The notes beneath the pieces are model-generated. The model was not told where the DNA came from. It searched no databases and was given only the letters and a program-made list of their open reading frames with translations. From Bacteroidales bacterium (lineage in GTDB: Bacteria; Bacteroidota; Bacteroidia; Bacteroidales; UBA932), in contig JAILIM010000017.1 of NCBI GenBank assembly GCA_024695285.1, positions 104,559 to 168,558 of the forward strand: 64,000 nt of DNA. Reading direction: 5' to 3'. Made by a program: the position numbers and the translations under genes. Positions 8,689-18,574 of this stretch are shown here, one piece after another; position 1 is the first letter of the stretch; each line of letters starts with the position of its first letter.

Positions 8689-9573
8689 ATGGAACACCAT
8701 CATCATCACCACCACGGCGGCGAAAAAATCACCGGAGATCTCAAGAAAATCTATATTTGCGCCATAATACTCAACGCATTGTTCGTGGCATTCGAGGCCT
8801 GGATGGGCTTCCGTTCGGATTCACTTTCCCTGGTATCCGATGCAGGCCACAAGCTGGTCGACGTATTCTCCCTGGGCCTTACCCTTCTGGCTTTCATCCT
8901 TTCAACGAGCAGGCCCGGAAAGAAATTCACCTTCGGCTACCGTAAGCTGACGGTCATCATTTCCCTGCTCAATGCTGTGTTCGTGGCCGTCATTGCCGGT
9001 TCCATAATCTTCGAAAGCATCGAAAAAATGCTGGATCCTTCTTCCCTGTCTCCGGACGGTGAAGCGATAAGCATCACGGCTGCAGTGGGCATCGTGGTGA
9101 ACGCACTTTCCGTGACCCTGCTCTCTCATAAGCGCAGGCATGATGTCAATACCCGCGGTGCGTTTATTCACATGCTGACCGACTGCCTGCTGTCCATAGG
9201 CGTTGTAATCGCCGGCTTCATAATCAAAGCGACCGGCTTCGTGCTGCTCGACCCTATCATGAGCCTCTGCATTGCCGGATTCATACTTGCCAATATCCTC
9301 GGCGTGCTGGTAGAAAGCTTCAGAATGAGCATTGACGCCGTTCCCGAGTCGATAGACCCTGCCAGAATCGAGGATTCCATGCTGAAGGTAGAGGGCGTCG
9401 AAGAAATCAAGAGGCTGCATATCTGGCCCGTCAGCACGACTGAAACTGCGCTCACCGCCGAGGTAGTGGTTGCGCCGCAAGCCGACAGGGACGCCGTCGC
9501 CGACTCCCTCAAGGCAAGAATAAAAGAGGGCGGAATCGACGATTCCACCCTCGAACTCAGGCAGTCCTGCTGA
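8689..9573 (+). CDS. Cation diffusion facilitator (CDF) divalent-metal exporter with His-rich N-terminus
   Basis: 294 residues from the ATG at 8689. A TTG four codons upstream in the same frame is less likely, because the -7 box ends at 8665 and would leave almost no leader. The protein opens with Met-Glu followed by seven consecutive His and a Gly-Gly, a plausible cytosolic metal chelator. Six membrane helices follow, with the CDF metal-site motif SLVSDAGHKLVD in helix 2 (the usual HxxxD site spaced as D..GH..VD) and HMLTDCLLSIGV in helix 5 (HxxxD). A C-terminal cytoplasmic domain (about 205-294) includes LHIWPVSTTETALTAEVVV. It likely exports Zn2+ or similar metals. Its stop abuts the convergent protease gene with no gap. 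Confidence 0.88.
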   Translation: MEHHHHHHHGGEKITGDLKKIYICAIILNALFVAFEAWMGFRSDSLSLVSDAGHKLVDVFSLGLTLLAFILSTSRPGKKFTFGYRKLTVIISLLNAVFVAVIAGSIIFESIEKMLDPSSLSPDGEAISITAAVGIVVNALSVTLLSHKRRHDVNTRGAFIHMLTDCLLSIGVVIAGFIIKATGFVLLDPIMSLCIAGFILANILGVLVESFRMSIDAVPESIDPARIEDSMLKVEGVEEIKRLHIWPVSTTETALTAEVVVAPQADRDAVADSLKARIKEGGIDDSTLELRQSC

Positions 9574-11424
9574 TTATTCCTTTACCAGTATCTCTTTGGT
9601 GCCGTCCGAGTAGGTTATGACATCCTTGTAAGTAGTGCCGGAGGAACCATAATCCTGAATGTCGTCAATTACGTTGTCGGCGTTGAGTATGTTTTCCCCG
9701 TCGTCGCTGAAGAAAGGAAGAGGAATCATGGGCAGTTCGCCTATGGTCTCGCCGTCATTTGCTCCTGGGACAACGGTATAAGGTCCCGAGCTGGATTTGC
9801 TGGTGAAGAGGCAGATCTTGTCGCCCAGGCGGACGTCGCTGCGTACGGTGCAGGAAATGTCGTAGATGTAGTAGTAATCGTTCGCCTTGACATAAATGCT
9901 CTTGTTCATCGCACCCAGGGTTTCGACGAACTTGCCGTCATACGAAAGGTGGTCGAAGCGGAACCAGCCGTTGTATTGCTGGGATGAGGAATTCGTAATC
10001 AGGCCGGCGTTGAGCAAAACTGTTTCGCCCTTGTGGAATGCCGAATTCGTGGCATCTGAACGGTAGACGCCGTAGTACTCGTGACCTTTATGTATTCCGG
10101 CCTTAAGGCACAGGGGTGCAAGATCATCTTCCGGATAATCGCTGTCGGCTACCTCATATTGAGCGGGCTCCGCCATCTCCACGGGCGTCGGTGTGACGGA
10201 CCTGTCGGGTTCCATGTCAACGACGGCATCCACATCTTCATTGAATACTTCCGCCTTGTATTCATCGATTTCAGCCTGGGTATAACCGTAGTCGAGCAGA
10301 TAGGAAAGGTCTTCGTCCTTGTAAGGCGCAAAGTTGTCGACGGGAAAATAACCGTTGCAGTCTCCTCCCCAGCCCCAGTTGACATACAGCTGGTCCTGAC
10401 CGTCATATCCGCAGACAACGAACTGGTGTCCGCCGTTCTGGGAAGAACCTCCGTAAATCACAGGCAGGCCCTTGTCGATCTGCTCCTTCATGAGTGCGAC
10501 CCAGTCGCTGTCGGAATACCTGGTCTTGTAGGCAACTTTTCCGTTCTTGTAGTACATGTACGTCTTCATGCCGGACACCAGGTCATCGGTGTACGCGGCG
10601 GTCCCATATTCATAGCCGTACATGGCTTTCGCCATGATACCGCAGTCATACATGAGCCATGCTACCTGACGCTCTGCCTCCGTCGGATTCTTCGTGCTTG
10701 AATAAATGTCAGTCATGGGCATTATGCTCCACTTGTACTCGTGGCCGAGTTCGTGGCCCCGGATGGGGATATCGATGGTATTATAATCATCCACCATGAA
10801 CTCCATCGAATAGTCCGGCAGGGTCCCGTGGCCGCAAGGAGGCCATTCGTGGAAGCGCATCACCATCGCAGCGGCGGTGGCCACGCAGCCGGTCACGGCC
10901 CTTTCTTCTTCGTATTTGGAGATGAACGGACAGTACCAGTTGTAGGGATTCTCCTGACTCCATTTGGGCACTTCAAGCAGTTTTCCCCCGGGGGTGCTTT
11001 GATCGCGACGGGCGGAGCCGCTGCGGCTCCAGGCCTCGGCTACTTTCTCTGACTGGCGGATAGGAAGACTGCGGACGGCCGCGGCAACCTTGCTGACCCT
11101 TCCCAGCCAGTAAAGCATGTTTTCCGGCATTCGGTTGGCGTCTATACTCCCTGTCGCGGAGTAACCGAGGACGGGCATCAGGCAGTCGTCGCCTGCGATA
11201 ATGGAAAAACCGCCGCCTTCATTATTGAATATATAATAGGCCGGAGAGTCTGCGGAGGATGTGGAAATGGTGGCGCGGGCATTGAAGACCTGCCTGGTCT
11301 TTGCTACGCTGGTACCGAGCACGTCTGCCGCTTTCCTTGCGGCCTTGTTGCGGTCGACGGGAGCGGCGAAGCAGATTATCCCTGTCAGCAGGGACATCAC
11401 TAATATGCTGACTGTTCTTTTCAT
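9574..11424 (-). CDS. C10 family (streptopain-like) secreted cysteine protease
   Basis: 616 residues. A signal peptide (to about residue 20) is followed by a Spi-type propeptide (about 22-140, with NARATISTSSADSPAYYIFN and GGGFSIIAGDD). The catalytic domain has the nucleophile in TGCVATAAAMVM (about residue 180) and the His in GGHQFVVCGYDGQDQLYVNWGWGG (about 340). This is the layout of streptopain (SpeB), interpain A and the Bacteroides fragilis Bfp proteases. The C-terminal 250 residues are an accessory beta-rich region. The gene starts 4 bp inside the upstream fimbrillin-like lipoprotein gene, so the two form an operon. It is probably exported as a zymogen and self-activated. Confidence 0.88.
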   Translation of the reverse strand: MKRTVSILVMSLLTGIICFAAPVDRNKAARKAADVLGTSVAKTRQVFNARATISTSSADSPAYYIFNNEGGGFSIIAGDDCLMPVLGYSATGSIDANRMPENMLYWLGRVSKVAAAVRSLPIRQSEKVAEAWSRSGSARRDQSTPGGKLLEVPKWSQENPYNWYCPFISKYEEERAVTGCVATAAAMVMRFHEWPPCGHGTLPDYSMEFMVDDYNTIDIPIRGHELGHEYKWSIMPMTDIYSSTKNPTEAERQVAWLMYDCGIMAKAMYGYEYGTAAYTDDLVSGMKTYMYYKNGKVAYKTRYSDSDWVALMKEQIDKGLPVIYGGSSQNGGHQFVVCGYDGQDQLYVNWGWGGDCNGYFPVDNFAPYKDEDLSYLLDYGYTQAEIDEYKAEVFNEDVDAVVDMEPDRSVTPTPVEMAEPAQYEVADSDYPEDDLAPLCLKAGIHKGHEYYGVYRSDATNSAFHKGETVLLNAGLITNSSSQQYNGWFRFDHLSYDGKFVETLGAMNKSIYVKANDYYYIYDISCTVRSDVRLGDKICLFTSKSSSGPYTVVPGANDGETIGELPMIPLPFFSDDGENILNADNVIDDIQDYGSSGTTYKDVITYSDGTKEILVKE

Positions 11425-12599
11425 AAGGCGTCTTCGTATAAAATGTAGCCACGCTGGCCGGCGCTGTCCTGCAGCCAGATCTTATTGGATTCCCTCTGCA
11501 CGAGGACTGCATTGACGGTGGCGTCATCCACGCCGGTCTGACCTATCGATGAGATGGTCAGCTGGCAGGAATCGCCTACGTTCAGTCCGGCCGGATAGGT
11601 CACGAACAGCGCAAATCCCTTTTCAAGGTTCTGGATACGGAATTCGTTGGCACCCGTCAGGAAATGAAGTGCATATTGGTCGACACCCTTTTCATAAGCC
11701 TTCACGGCCACCGGCTGGCCGGAAGAAAGGTCATATATGCCGAACACGTCATGTGCCAGGAAGCCGGACACGGTGGGAACGTATTCAATGGGATTGAGGC
11801 GCTTGAGCTTGGCCCTTTCGGTGACGAGGCCGGTATTGGCGGTAGTCTTTTCCATCTGGCCGCCATTGGAATCATTGACGACGATCTTGAATCCGCCGCC
11901 TAGCGCGCCGGCAGGGACCACGATGTTGAAAGTGGTCGGATCTGCGCCCAGGGCAACACCTTCGCCACAGTCGAGAGTCAGTTTGCCATGCTCTTCATCC
12001 GTTGCTGCCGTCATCACCAGGACGGGAGCATCCGTCCAGGACATGTCCACTGTCGCGGTGCCCCACAGGGCTTCCTGTGCGGCTGTTATGATTTCGACGG
12101 ATGTGACGGTCGCGCTTCCGGTGAGCCTGAGCGACAGTATGCCGCAGAGGTTCTTGAAAGAGAGTTTATCTGTCTGGCTGACAGCCACCATGGGGTTGCA
12201 GCCGTCAGCGAATCCGTCGGCGGCGTATGCCTGGCTGGCCGGGAGGGAAAGCGAAATCGCGCCCTCGCTGAACGAGGCCATGCCGTCTGCCGGATACAGG
12301 GCATACCAGGGGGCGGATCCAACGGCGTTGCCGGTGAATATCGCTTCGCCCTTGCCTGCATCTTCAGGGTTGATCGAATAGGTTTCGCCGCCCGGGCATG
12401 TGGCGCTGAAAATGGATATCTTGTCGGAGGCGCTCCACAGGACCTTTGTCCCGTTCAGGCTGGTCTTTGACTCAAGGCCGTATTCGTGGGATGCGGTGAA
12501 CGACATCTGCGGAACGTCCCTGCCCTTTTCTTTGGGAGCGCACGAAAACAGCAGCAGGGCCGCTATCATTGTCACGCTCAATGGATTAAATCTGGTCAT
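11421..12599 (-). CDS. Fimbrillin-like lipoprotein partnered with the C10 protease
   Basis: 392 residues. The lipobox is LLLFSC (Cys at about 20). The mature sequence has features of Bacteroidota fimbrillin-like (Mfa/FimA-related) lipoproteins: KTSLNGTKVLWSASDKISIF near 45-65, AIFTGNAVGSAPWYALYPA, LSFKNLCGILSLRLTG, and FNIVVPAGALGGGFKIVV. The last 120 residues (from about 275) form a separate beta-rich domain. It is the first gene of a two-gene operon with the C10 protease. A role as surface anchor, adhesin or protease partner is possible; the sequence does not decide. Confidence 0.72.
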   Translation of the reverse strand: MTRFNPLSVTMIAALLLFSCAPKEKGRDVPQMSFTASHEYGLESKTSLNGTKVLWSASDKISIFSATCPGGETYSINPEDAGKGEAIFTGNAVGSAPWYALYPADGMASFSEGAISLSLPASQAYAADGFADGCNPMVAVSQTDKLSFKNLCGILSLRLTGSATVTSVEIITAAQEALWGTATVDMSWTDAPVLVMTAATDEEHGKLTLDCGEGVALGADPTTFNIVVPAGALGGGFKIVVNDSNGGQMEKTTANTGLVTERAKLKRLNPIEYVPTVSGFLAHDVFGIYDLSSGQPVAVKAYEKGVDQYALHFLTGANEFRIQNLEKGFALFVTYPAGLNVGDSCQLTISSIGQTGVDDATVNAVLVQRESNKIWLQDSAGQRGYILYEDAL

Positions 12600-12654
12600 T
12601 CGTTTGGTTGGTTCAAAAAGTTATGCAAGTTACTCATTTTTTCTCTTTTTTCCT

Positions 12655-12662
12655 TATATTTG
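12655..12662 (+). promoter_or_regulatory. -7 promoter box upstream of the C1B peptidase
   Basis: TATATTTG matches TAnnTTTG and ends 20 bases before the ATG at 12683. It lies inside the upstream in-frame extension of the peptidase gene, which argues against the longer start at 12608. No good -33 element is visible. Confidence 0.6.
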
Positions 12663-12682
12663 TCCTCATTAGAATCGCAATT

Positions 12683-13873
12683 ATGAAGAAGTTATTGATT
12701 TTCCTCACGCTCGGCATCAGCGCCCTGACGGTCTCCGCTCAGCCCCGGATCGCCCCCAAGATGCCTGACTACAAGTTCACTACGGTGAAGGCCAACCCTA
12801 TTACCCCCGTCAAGAACCAGTACCGCAGCGGTACCTGCTGGGCATATTCGGCAATAGGTTTTTTCGAGTCCGAGGCAATCAGGCTCGGCAAGATTACCGA
12901 TACTCTCAAGTATCCTGACTTCTCGGAATTCTACGTGGTCAGCAATTCCTATTATGAAAGAGGTATCAAGTACGTCCGCCTGGACGGCAACCTCACTTTC
13001 GGCGCCGGATCCGAAGCTGACGACGTGCTCGATATCATCCGCGACTATGGTATCGTTCCCCAGTCGGAGATGACCGGTATGAACTATGGCACCGAACTGC
13101 CGGTGCAGGCAGAACTTGACGCCGTGCTCGAAGCCTTCGTCAAGACCATCGCCAAGAACCCCAACAAGACCCTCAGCACTGCCTGGACCCGTGCCTACAA
13201 GGCTGTCATCGACGAATACCTCGGCAAATGCCCGGAGAAATTCATCGTCGACGGTAAGGAATATACTCCCAAGAGCTATCGCGACGCCCTTAAGATCAAC
13301 CCTGCCGACTACGTGACCCTGACCAGCTATACCCATCATCCGTTCTACACCAAGTTCGCCATCGAGGTTTGCGACAACTGGCGCGGCGACCTCGCCTGGA
13401 ACGTGCCCATCGATGAGCTGATGACCGTGCTCGACAATGCCATCAACAACGGCTTCACCGCCGCCTGGGGCGCCGACGTCAGCCACCCCGGCTTCACCCG
13501 CAACGGCCTCGCTATCAATCTCGATTCCAAGGCTCCCGTGAGCTCCGGCTCCGACCAGGAGCACTGGGTAGGCAAGGAAGAGGGCAAGCCCGCTCCCGTC
13601 ATCGTCAAGGAAATTGAACCCACCCAGGAAAGCCGCCAGATCGATTTCGACAACAAAACCGTCACCGACGACCACGGCATGCAGATCTACGGCATTGCTA
13701 AAGACCAGGACGGCAAGAAATACTACATGGTCAAGAACTCCTGGGGCGAGACCGGCAAGTACAAAGGAATATGGTATGCCACCGAATCCTTCGTGAAAGG
13801 ACAGACCCTCGACATCATGGTCCACAAGGACGCCATCCCCAGGGACATAAAGGCCAAGCTCGGCATCAAATAG
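12683..13873 (+). CDS. pepC: C1B papain-fold peptidase, exported aminopeptidase C / bleomycin hydrolase type
   Basis: 396 residues from the ATG at 12683, where a clean Sec signal begins (MKKLLIFLTLGISALTVSAQ). The catalytic triad motifs are QYRSGTCWAYSAIGFFESE (Cys, about residue 52), AAWGADVSHPGF (His, about 272) and MVKNSWGETGKYKGIWY (Asn, about 352). The spacing and sequence match bleomycin hydrolase/PepC. PepC in other bacteria is cytosolic, whereas the signal peptide here indicates a periplasmic or secreted enzyme, a form common in gut Bacteroidota. It is divergent from the C10 protease operon and followed after 10 bp by pssA. Confidence 0.9.
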   Translation: MKKLLIFLTLGISALTVSAQPRIAPKMPDYKFTTVKANPITPVKNQYRSGTCWAYSAIGFFESEAIRLGKITDTLKYPDFSEFYVVSNSYYERGIKYVRLDGNLTFGAGSEADDVLDIIRDYGIVPQSEMTGMNYGTELPVQAELDAVLEAFVKTIAKNPNKTLSTAWTRAYKAVIDEYLGKCPEKFIVDGKEYTPKSYRDALKINPADYVTLTSYTHHPFYTKFAIEVCDNWRGDLAWNVPIDELMTVLDNAINNGFTAAWGADVSHPGFTRNGLAINLDSKAPVSSGSDQEHWVGKEEGKPAPVIVKEIEPTQESRQIDFDNKTVTDDHGMQIYGIAKDQDGKKYYMVKNSWGETGKYKGIWYATESFVKGQTLDIMVHKDAIPRDIKAKLGIK

Positions 13874-13883
13874 TCCCTGATTG

Positions 13884-14603
13884 ATGAAGAAATACATTCC
13901 TGACTGCATAACCTCGATGAATCTCTGTTGCGGAGTCATCGGGGTTGTGTTTGCTTTCAAAGGCCGTCCCGACATCGCGTTTATACTGATGCTGGCCGCG
14001 GGTCTCGCCGACTTTCTCGACGGCTTTGCTGCGCGCCTTCTCGGAGCTTATTCCGACCTCGGGAAGGAAATGGATTCCCTCTCGGATCTGGTGTCCTTCG
14101 GGGTGCTGCCGGCCGTCATGCTCTACAACCTTTCCCGCACCTGCATGTTCGGGGAAAGCTGGGTGGCATGGGTACCTGTCGTCGTGGTGAGCCTCGGCAG
14201 CTGCCTGCGCCTTGCCAAGTTCAACACGGACGCCCGTCAGCTTTCAGGTTTTCTGGGGCTTCCCACTCCCGCTTCCGCCCTGCTGGCCGGCTCGCTGTGC
14301 TATTATGTCGCGGCAGCTCCCGGCAGTTTTCTCGCGGAATGGTGCGCCGGCCCGGTGTTTATCCCCGTGCTTTCCGTGTGCCTTGCGGCGCTTATGGTCA
14401 GCGAGATCCCGATGTTCTCCCTCAAGTTCCACAGGGGCGATCCCAGGATATTGAAAAACAAAAGGATGGCATTTGCAATCACGGTGATTGCCGCCATCCT
14501 TGTGTGTGTAGTTTTCAGGCTTGACTGGTCAGCTGCCGTGCTGATGAGCCTTTGTGCCTATGTGGTGAAAAACCTGATCTACGCTGTCGCGGGTATTATT
14601 TAG
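13884..14603 (+). CDS. pssA: CDP-diacylglycerol--serine O-phosphatidyltransferase
   Basis: 239 residues from the ATG at 13884 (a TTG codon sits immediately before it). The CDP-alcohol phosphatidyltransferase signature D-x2-D-G-x2-A-R-x8-G-x3-D-x3-D is complete, from DFLDGFAARLL to LGKEMDSLSD at about residues 43-68. About six to seven membrane helices follow. The enzyme makes phosphatidylserine, the precursor of phosphatidylethanolamine. MNLCCGVIGV near the start is typical of the PssA type II branch. The 3' end overlaps the convergent M48 peptidase gene by 8 bp. Confidence 0.9.
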   Translation: MKKYIPDCITSMNLCCGVIGVVFAFKGRPDIAFILMLAAGLADFLDGFAARLLGAYSDLGKEMDSLSDLVSFGVLPAVMLYNLSRTCMFGESWVAWVPVVVVSLGSCLRLAKFNTDARQLSGFLGLPTPASALLAGSLCYYVAAAPGSFLAEWCAGPVFIPVLSVCLAALMVSEIPMFSLKFHRGDPRILKNKRMAFAITVIAAILVCVVFRLDWSAAVLMSLCAYVVKNLIYAVAGII

Positions 14604-15360
14604 AATACTGCTCGGCCATCTTCTTCATCTTCTCCATGCGCTTCTCCGTCTTCGGATGGTCGGCGAACATATGAGCGATAATCGAATTGTCACTGCCCTG
14701 TGAAAGCGACATCAGCTTTTCCAGGGCATTGTACATACTGTAGGGGCTCTTGCCGCGCTCGATAGCGAAGGTGCAGCCGTGTTCGTCGGCCTTGTATTCC
14801 TGGGCCTGTGAGAACTGGGCGCTGATCAGGGCTTCGCCCATGTCGCCGAGGAGATAGGATGCCATTGCGCCGTAGCTGCCGGCTGATGCCACTACGTCGC
14901 GGGCCGCGGATGCGAGATAAGCGCTCTTCAGGGCGCGCTTGGTGTCCTGATGGCGCACATGGCCGATTTCATGGCCGATGATGGCGGTCAGTTCCGAATC
15001 GTCCATGACGTCCATAAGGCCGGAATAGACGCGGATGGAGCCGTCGCCGCAGGCGAAAGCATTGATTTCATTTGTCTTGTAGACCTTGTAGTTGATGGGG
15101 ATACCGTCGATATCATTGACCCCGGACATGACTCTTGCAAGGCGTTGGGCGTAGGCCCCGTTGTCAATCACGTTCTGCTGGTCAAGCGAGACAATGGTCT
15201 GACGGCTCAGGGCGGCGACCTGGTCGTCCGAGATGCTGGCGGCGGTCATGACTTTGCCGGCGGCGCTGGCGAGGCCTTCGGCATTCCAGTTGACGCTCGA
15301 GAGAACCGAGCAGCTGCACAGCGATATGGCTGCGGCAGCGATAATGAGCAGTTTCTTCAT
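14596..15360 (-). CDS. M48 family zinc metallopeptidase lipoprotein
   Basis: 254 residues. A lipoprotein signal ends in LCSC (Cys at about 17). The zinc motif HEIGH is at about 129-133 (IIGHEIGHVRHQ), and the downstream Glu ligand lies in KADEHG (about 190). Members of this BepA/LoiP-like group act in the periplasm in quality control of outer-membrane proteins. The start overlaps the lpxB stop by 4 bp, so it is the last gene of a surE-lpxB-M48 operon. A substrate cannot be inferred. Confidence 0.88.
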   Translation of the reverse strand: MKKLLIIAAAAISLCSCSVLSSVNWNAEGLASAAGKVMTAASISDDQVAALSRQTIVSLDQQNVIDNGAYAQRLARVMSGVNDIDGIPINYKVYKTNEINAFACGDGSIRVYSGLMDVMDDSELTAIIGHEIGHVRHQDTKRALKSAYLASAARDVVASAGSYGAMASYLLGDMGEALISAQFSQAQEYKADEHGCTFAIERGKSPYSMYNALEKLMSLSQGSDNSIIAHMFADHPKTEKRMEKMKKMAEQYSK

Positions 15361-16469
15361 ATTGCAGATCTTATATCTTGTATCATTTCTCCGGCTATGG
15401 CAAGGGATGCTCCCCTGCCGCCAAGGGTTTCACGTATTTCGGCGTAATCTTTTTTCATGTTGTCGCGGTACTCCGGCTCGTCGAGCAGGCGCCTGAGCTC
15501 CTTTTCCACATTATCCGGAGTGAAATCGTCCTGGATGAGTTCACGGAAGGCCTGGCGGCCGAGGCAGAGGTTGCCGAGCGAGATATACTTGACGTGGTCC
15601 AGCACACGGAACACATTGTTGGCCACGAAGTAGGTAAGGCGGCCGGCGCTCCAGCATACCACCTGGGGCGTGCCGATTAGGGCGGCCTCAAGTGATGCCG
15701 TGCCGGAATTGATTATTGCTGCATCGGCATATTTCAGTATGTCATAGGTGCGGTCGAAAAGCACTTCCACATTATCCCGTCCGTCGGTGTATGCTGCGTA
15801 GTCTTCGAGGGTACGAGACGGGGCGCCCGCAACAAGAACCTTCATTCCAAGCCGTCCGGCAACCTCCATGCAGACTGGCATCATCCTGGATATCTCCCCT
15901 TTACGGGATCCGGGCAGGACGGCTATGTAGTTCCCCTCACCAGGACGTGCATATGTATGCCCGTCTACGGCGTCCACCAGCGGATTGCCCTTGTATGTGA
16001 ACGGTATGCCCTGTTGCTGGAAGTATGGAACCTCAAAAGGGAAAACAATGTAGAGGTGGTCCACCCAGGCCTTGAGCTTGCGGTTGCGGCCGGCGCGGGA
16101 AGCCCAGGTCTTGGGAGCGATGTAGTAGAAAACACGTATGCCCGATTCGTGGCAGAATTTCGCCACATTCAGGTTGAATCCCGGATAATCGACCGGAATC
16201 ACCACGTCAGGCTTCCAGGATGCGATATCTTCCTTGCAGCGCTTCAGGTTGCGCAGGAGGGCGCCGCCTTTGCTTACGACGTCGGTGACGCCCATGACCG
16301 CGCCGTCACGGTAGTGGACCACAGGAGGCTGCCCGCCGCATGCAGCGGCCATCAGGTCCCCTCCCCAATAGCGGAATACGGCATCAGAATCCCCGGCACG
16401 CAATCCCTTGATCAGATTGCTGCCGTGCAGGTCTCCGGAAGCCTCTCCGGCTATCAGATAATACCGCAT
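15357..16469 (-). CDS. lpxB: Lipid-A-disaccharide synthase
   Basis: 370 residues. LpxB joins UDP-diacylglucosamine to lipid X to make the lipid A disaccharide at the inner membrane. The start MRYYLIAGEASGDLHGSNLI is diagnostic. Further on are VIPVDYPGFNLNVAKFCHESG, IAPKTWASRAGRNRKLK, AVLPGSRKGEISRMMPV and the acceptor loop INSGTASLEAALIGTPQVV. Length matches the family (about 380). It overlaps surE by 16 bp upstream and the M48 gene by 4 bp downstream. Confidence 0.94.
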   Translation of the reverse strand: MRYYLIAGEASGDLHGSNLIKGLRAGDSDAVFRYWGGDLMAAACGGQPPVVHYRDGAVMGVTDVVSKGGALLRNLKRCKEDIASWKPDVVIPVDYPGFNLNVAKFCHESGIRVFYYIAPKTWASRAGRNRKLKAWVDHLYIVFPFEVPYFQQQGIPFTYKGNPLVDAVDGHTYARPGEGNYIAVLPGSRKGEISRMMPVCMEVAGRLGMKVLVAGAPSRTLEDYAAYTDGRDNVEVLFDRTYDILKYADAAIINSGTASLEAALIGTPQVVCWSAGRLTYFVANNVFRVLDHVKYISLGNLCLGRQAFRELIQDDFTPDNVEKELRRLLDEPEYRDNMKKDYAEIRETLGGRGASLAIAGEMIQDIRSAI

Positions 16470-17284
16470 AAGCGTTTCATTTCCGCTGTGTCAGTGTGGT
16501 CTAGATTCAAAGGAGTCACGACTATGTAGCCCTGCTCCATCAGTATGTGGTCAGCCAGCTCCCCGTTGCCCTTTTCGTCATCGACGAAGTCTCCGGCCAT
16601 GACGACCAGGTCTTCATCGGGATGCTTGTTCTCCACATACTCGACGTCGCTTTTCGTAGGCACGTGGCCGCGCTCGAAAAGGAATTCAGGTCCGTATGGA
16701 AGGTATTCGTGCTCCCAGTGGGCCATACCCATGCGGGTGACGCGGGTGCCGATAATCTGGGATGAAGGAAGGGCCGGGAAGTTGATGTTGTAGATGCTCC
16801 CGAAGCGGGGGTTGAAGTTGTCGAGGAGTTTGGTGAGGATTCCGGGAAGAAGCTGCTCTATGGCGGAGAAATCGGCGTCCGGGTGGAAATCGTCCAGGCT
16901 CACTGCGATGGCGGGAATGCCGTTCAGGGCAGCTTCCATGGCCGCGCCGACTGTGCCTGAATAGAGCGCCGCCGTTGCAGCGTTGCTGCCGTGGTTAATG
17001 CCGCTCAACACCAGGTCGGGCTTGTCGGGATACATCACGTTGTCCAGCCCGAACTTGACGCAGCTCGAGGGGGTGCCGTCCAGGTACCACCATTCTTCTC
17101 CGGGCAGTTCGTAAACCTTCCTGGCGGCTATGGGCTTGTATCCCATGGTCACCGCCATGGACATTCCGCTCTGCACCGTTTTGGGCGCCACAACGAGTAT
17201 TTGGCCGAACTGACGGGCCACCCGCGCCAGGGCTTCTATACCCTTGGACTCGTACCCGTCGTCGTTTGTGATCAGAATCCTCAT
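16454..17284 (-). CDS. surE: 5'/3'-nucleotidase SurE
   Basis: 276 residues. SurE dephosphorylates nucleoside 5'- and 3'-monophosphates and is linked to stationary-phase survival. The N-terminal metal site ILITNDDGYESKGIEAL, the KTVQSGMSMAVT segment and VLSGINHGSNAATAALYSGTVGAA match the family. The C-terminus is about 20 residues longer than E. coli SurE, as in other Bacteroidota. A TATATTTG box on the minus strand ends 10 nt before the ATG, predicting a very short leader. It is the first gene of the surE-lpxB-M48 operon. Confidence 0.93.
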   Translation of the reverse strand: MRILITNDDGYESKGIEALARVARQFGQILVVAPKTVQSGMSMAVTMGYKPIAARKVYELPGEEWWYLDGTPSSCVKFGLDNVMYPDKPDLVLSGINHGSNAATAALYSGTVGAAMEAALNGIPAIAVSLDDFHPDADFSAIEQLLPGILTKLLDNFNPRFGSIYNINFPALPSSQIIGTRVTRMGMAHWEHEYLPYGPEFLFERGHVPTKSDVEYVENKHPDEDLVVMAGDFVDDEKGNGELADHILMEQGYIVVTPLNLDHTDTAEMKRLCGII

Positions 17285-17294
17285 CTTTTTTCTG

Positions 17295-18379
<1,085 letters not shown>

Positions 18380-18402
18380 TCCTTTCCAATCTGCTTTATC
18401 GG

Positions 18403-18434
18403 GCGGGAATCAGCAATGGTTCCCGCTTTTTTTT
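18403..18434 (+). terminator. Rho-independent terminator of gapA
   Basis: A 7-bp perfect stem (GCGGGAA at 18403-18409 pairing with TTCCCGC at 18420-18426), a 10-nt loop and a run of eight T (18427-18434), 23 nt after the gapA stop. Confidence 0.88.
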
Positions 18435-18539
18435 GTATAAAGAATCCTTCACACCGAAAGAATTGATGTAAATATTCTTTCGAAATGGGCCCTATTCTTT
18501 AAAAATCGTATAAAACTAATTGCTGATTCTTTCGATTCC

Positions 18540-18570
18540 ATTGACTTCAGGATTGTGCAAAGCATATTTG
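18540..18570 (+). promoter_or_regulatory. Promoter with near-zero leader for the OmpA-like lipoprotein gene
   Basis: ATTG at 18540-18543, a 19-bp spacer, then CATATTTG at 18563-18570 (one mismatch to TAnnTTTG). Only four bases separate the box from the ATG at 18575, so the transcript would be leaderless or nearly so. Confidence 0.5.
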
Positions 18571-18574
18571 CAGT

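Noticed and set aside
8689..8715. His-tag from vector contamination
   Set aside because: The His codons (CAC, CAT) are followed in frame by a normal CDF protein and preceded by native Bacteroidota promoter sequence, so the stretch is natural.
12692..13975. 427-codon minus-strand frame opposite the C1B peptidase
   Set aside because: Shadow of a strongly biased real gene with a catalytic triad; no independent signals.
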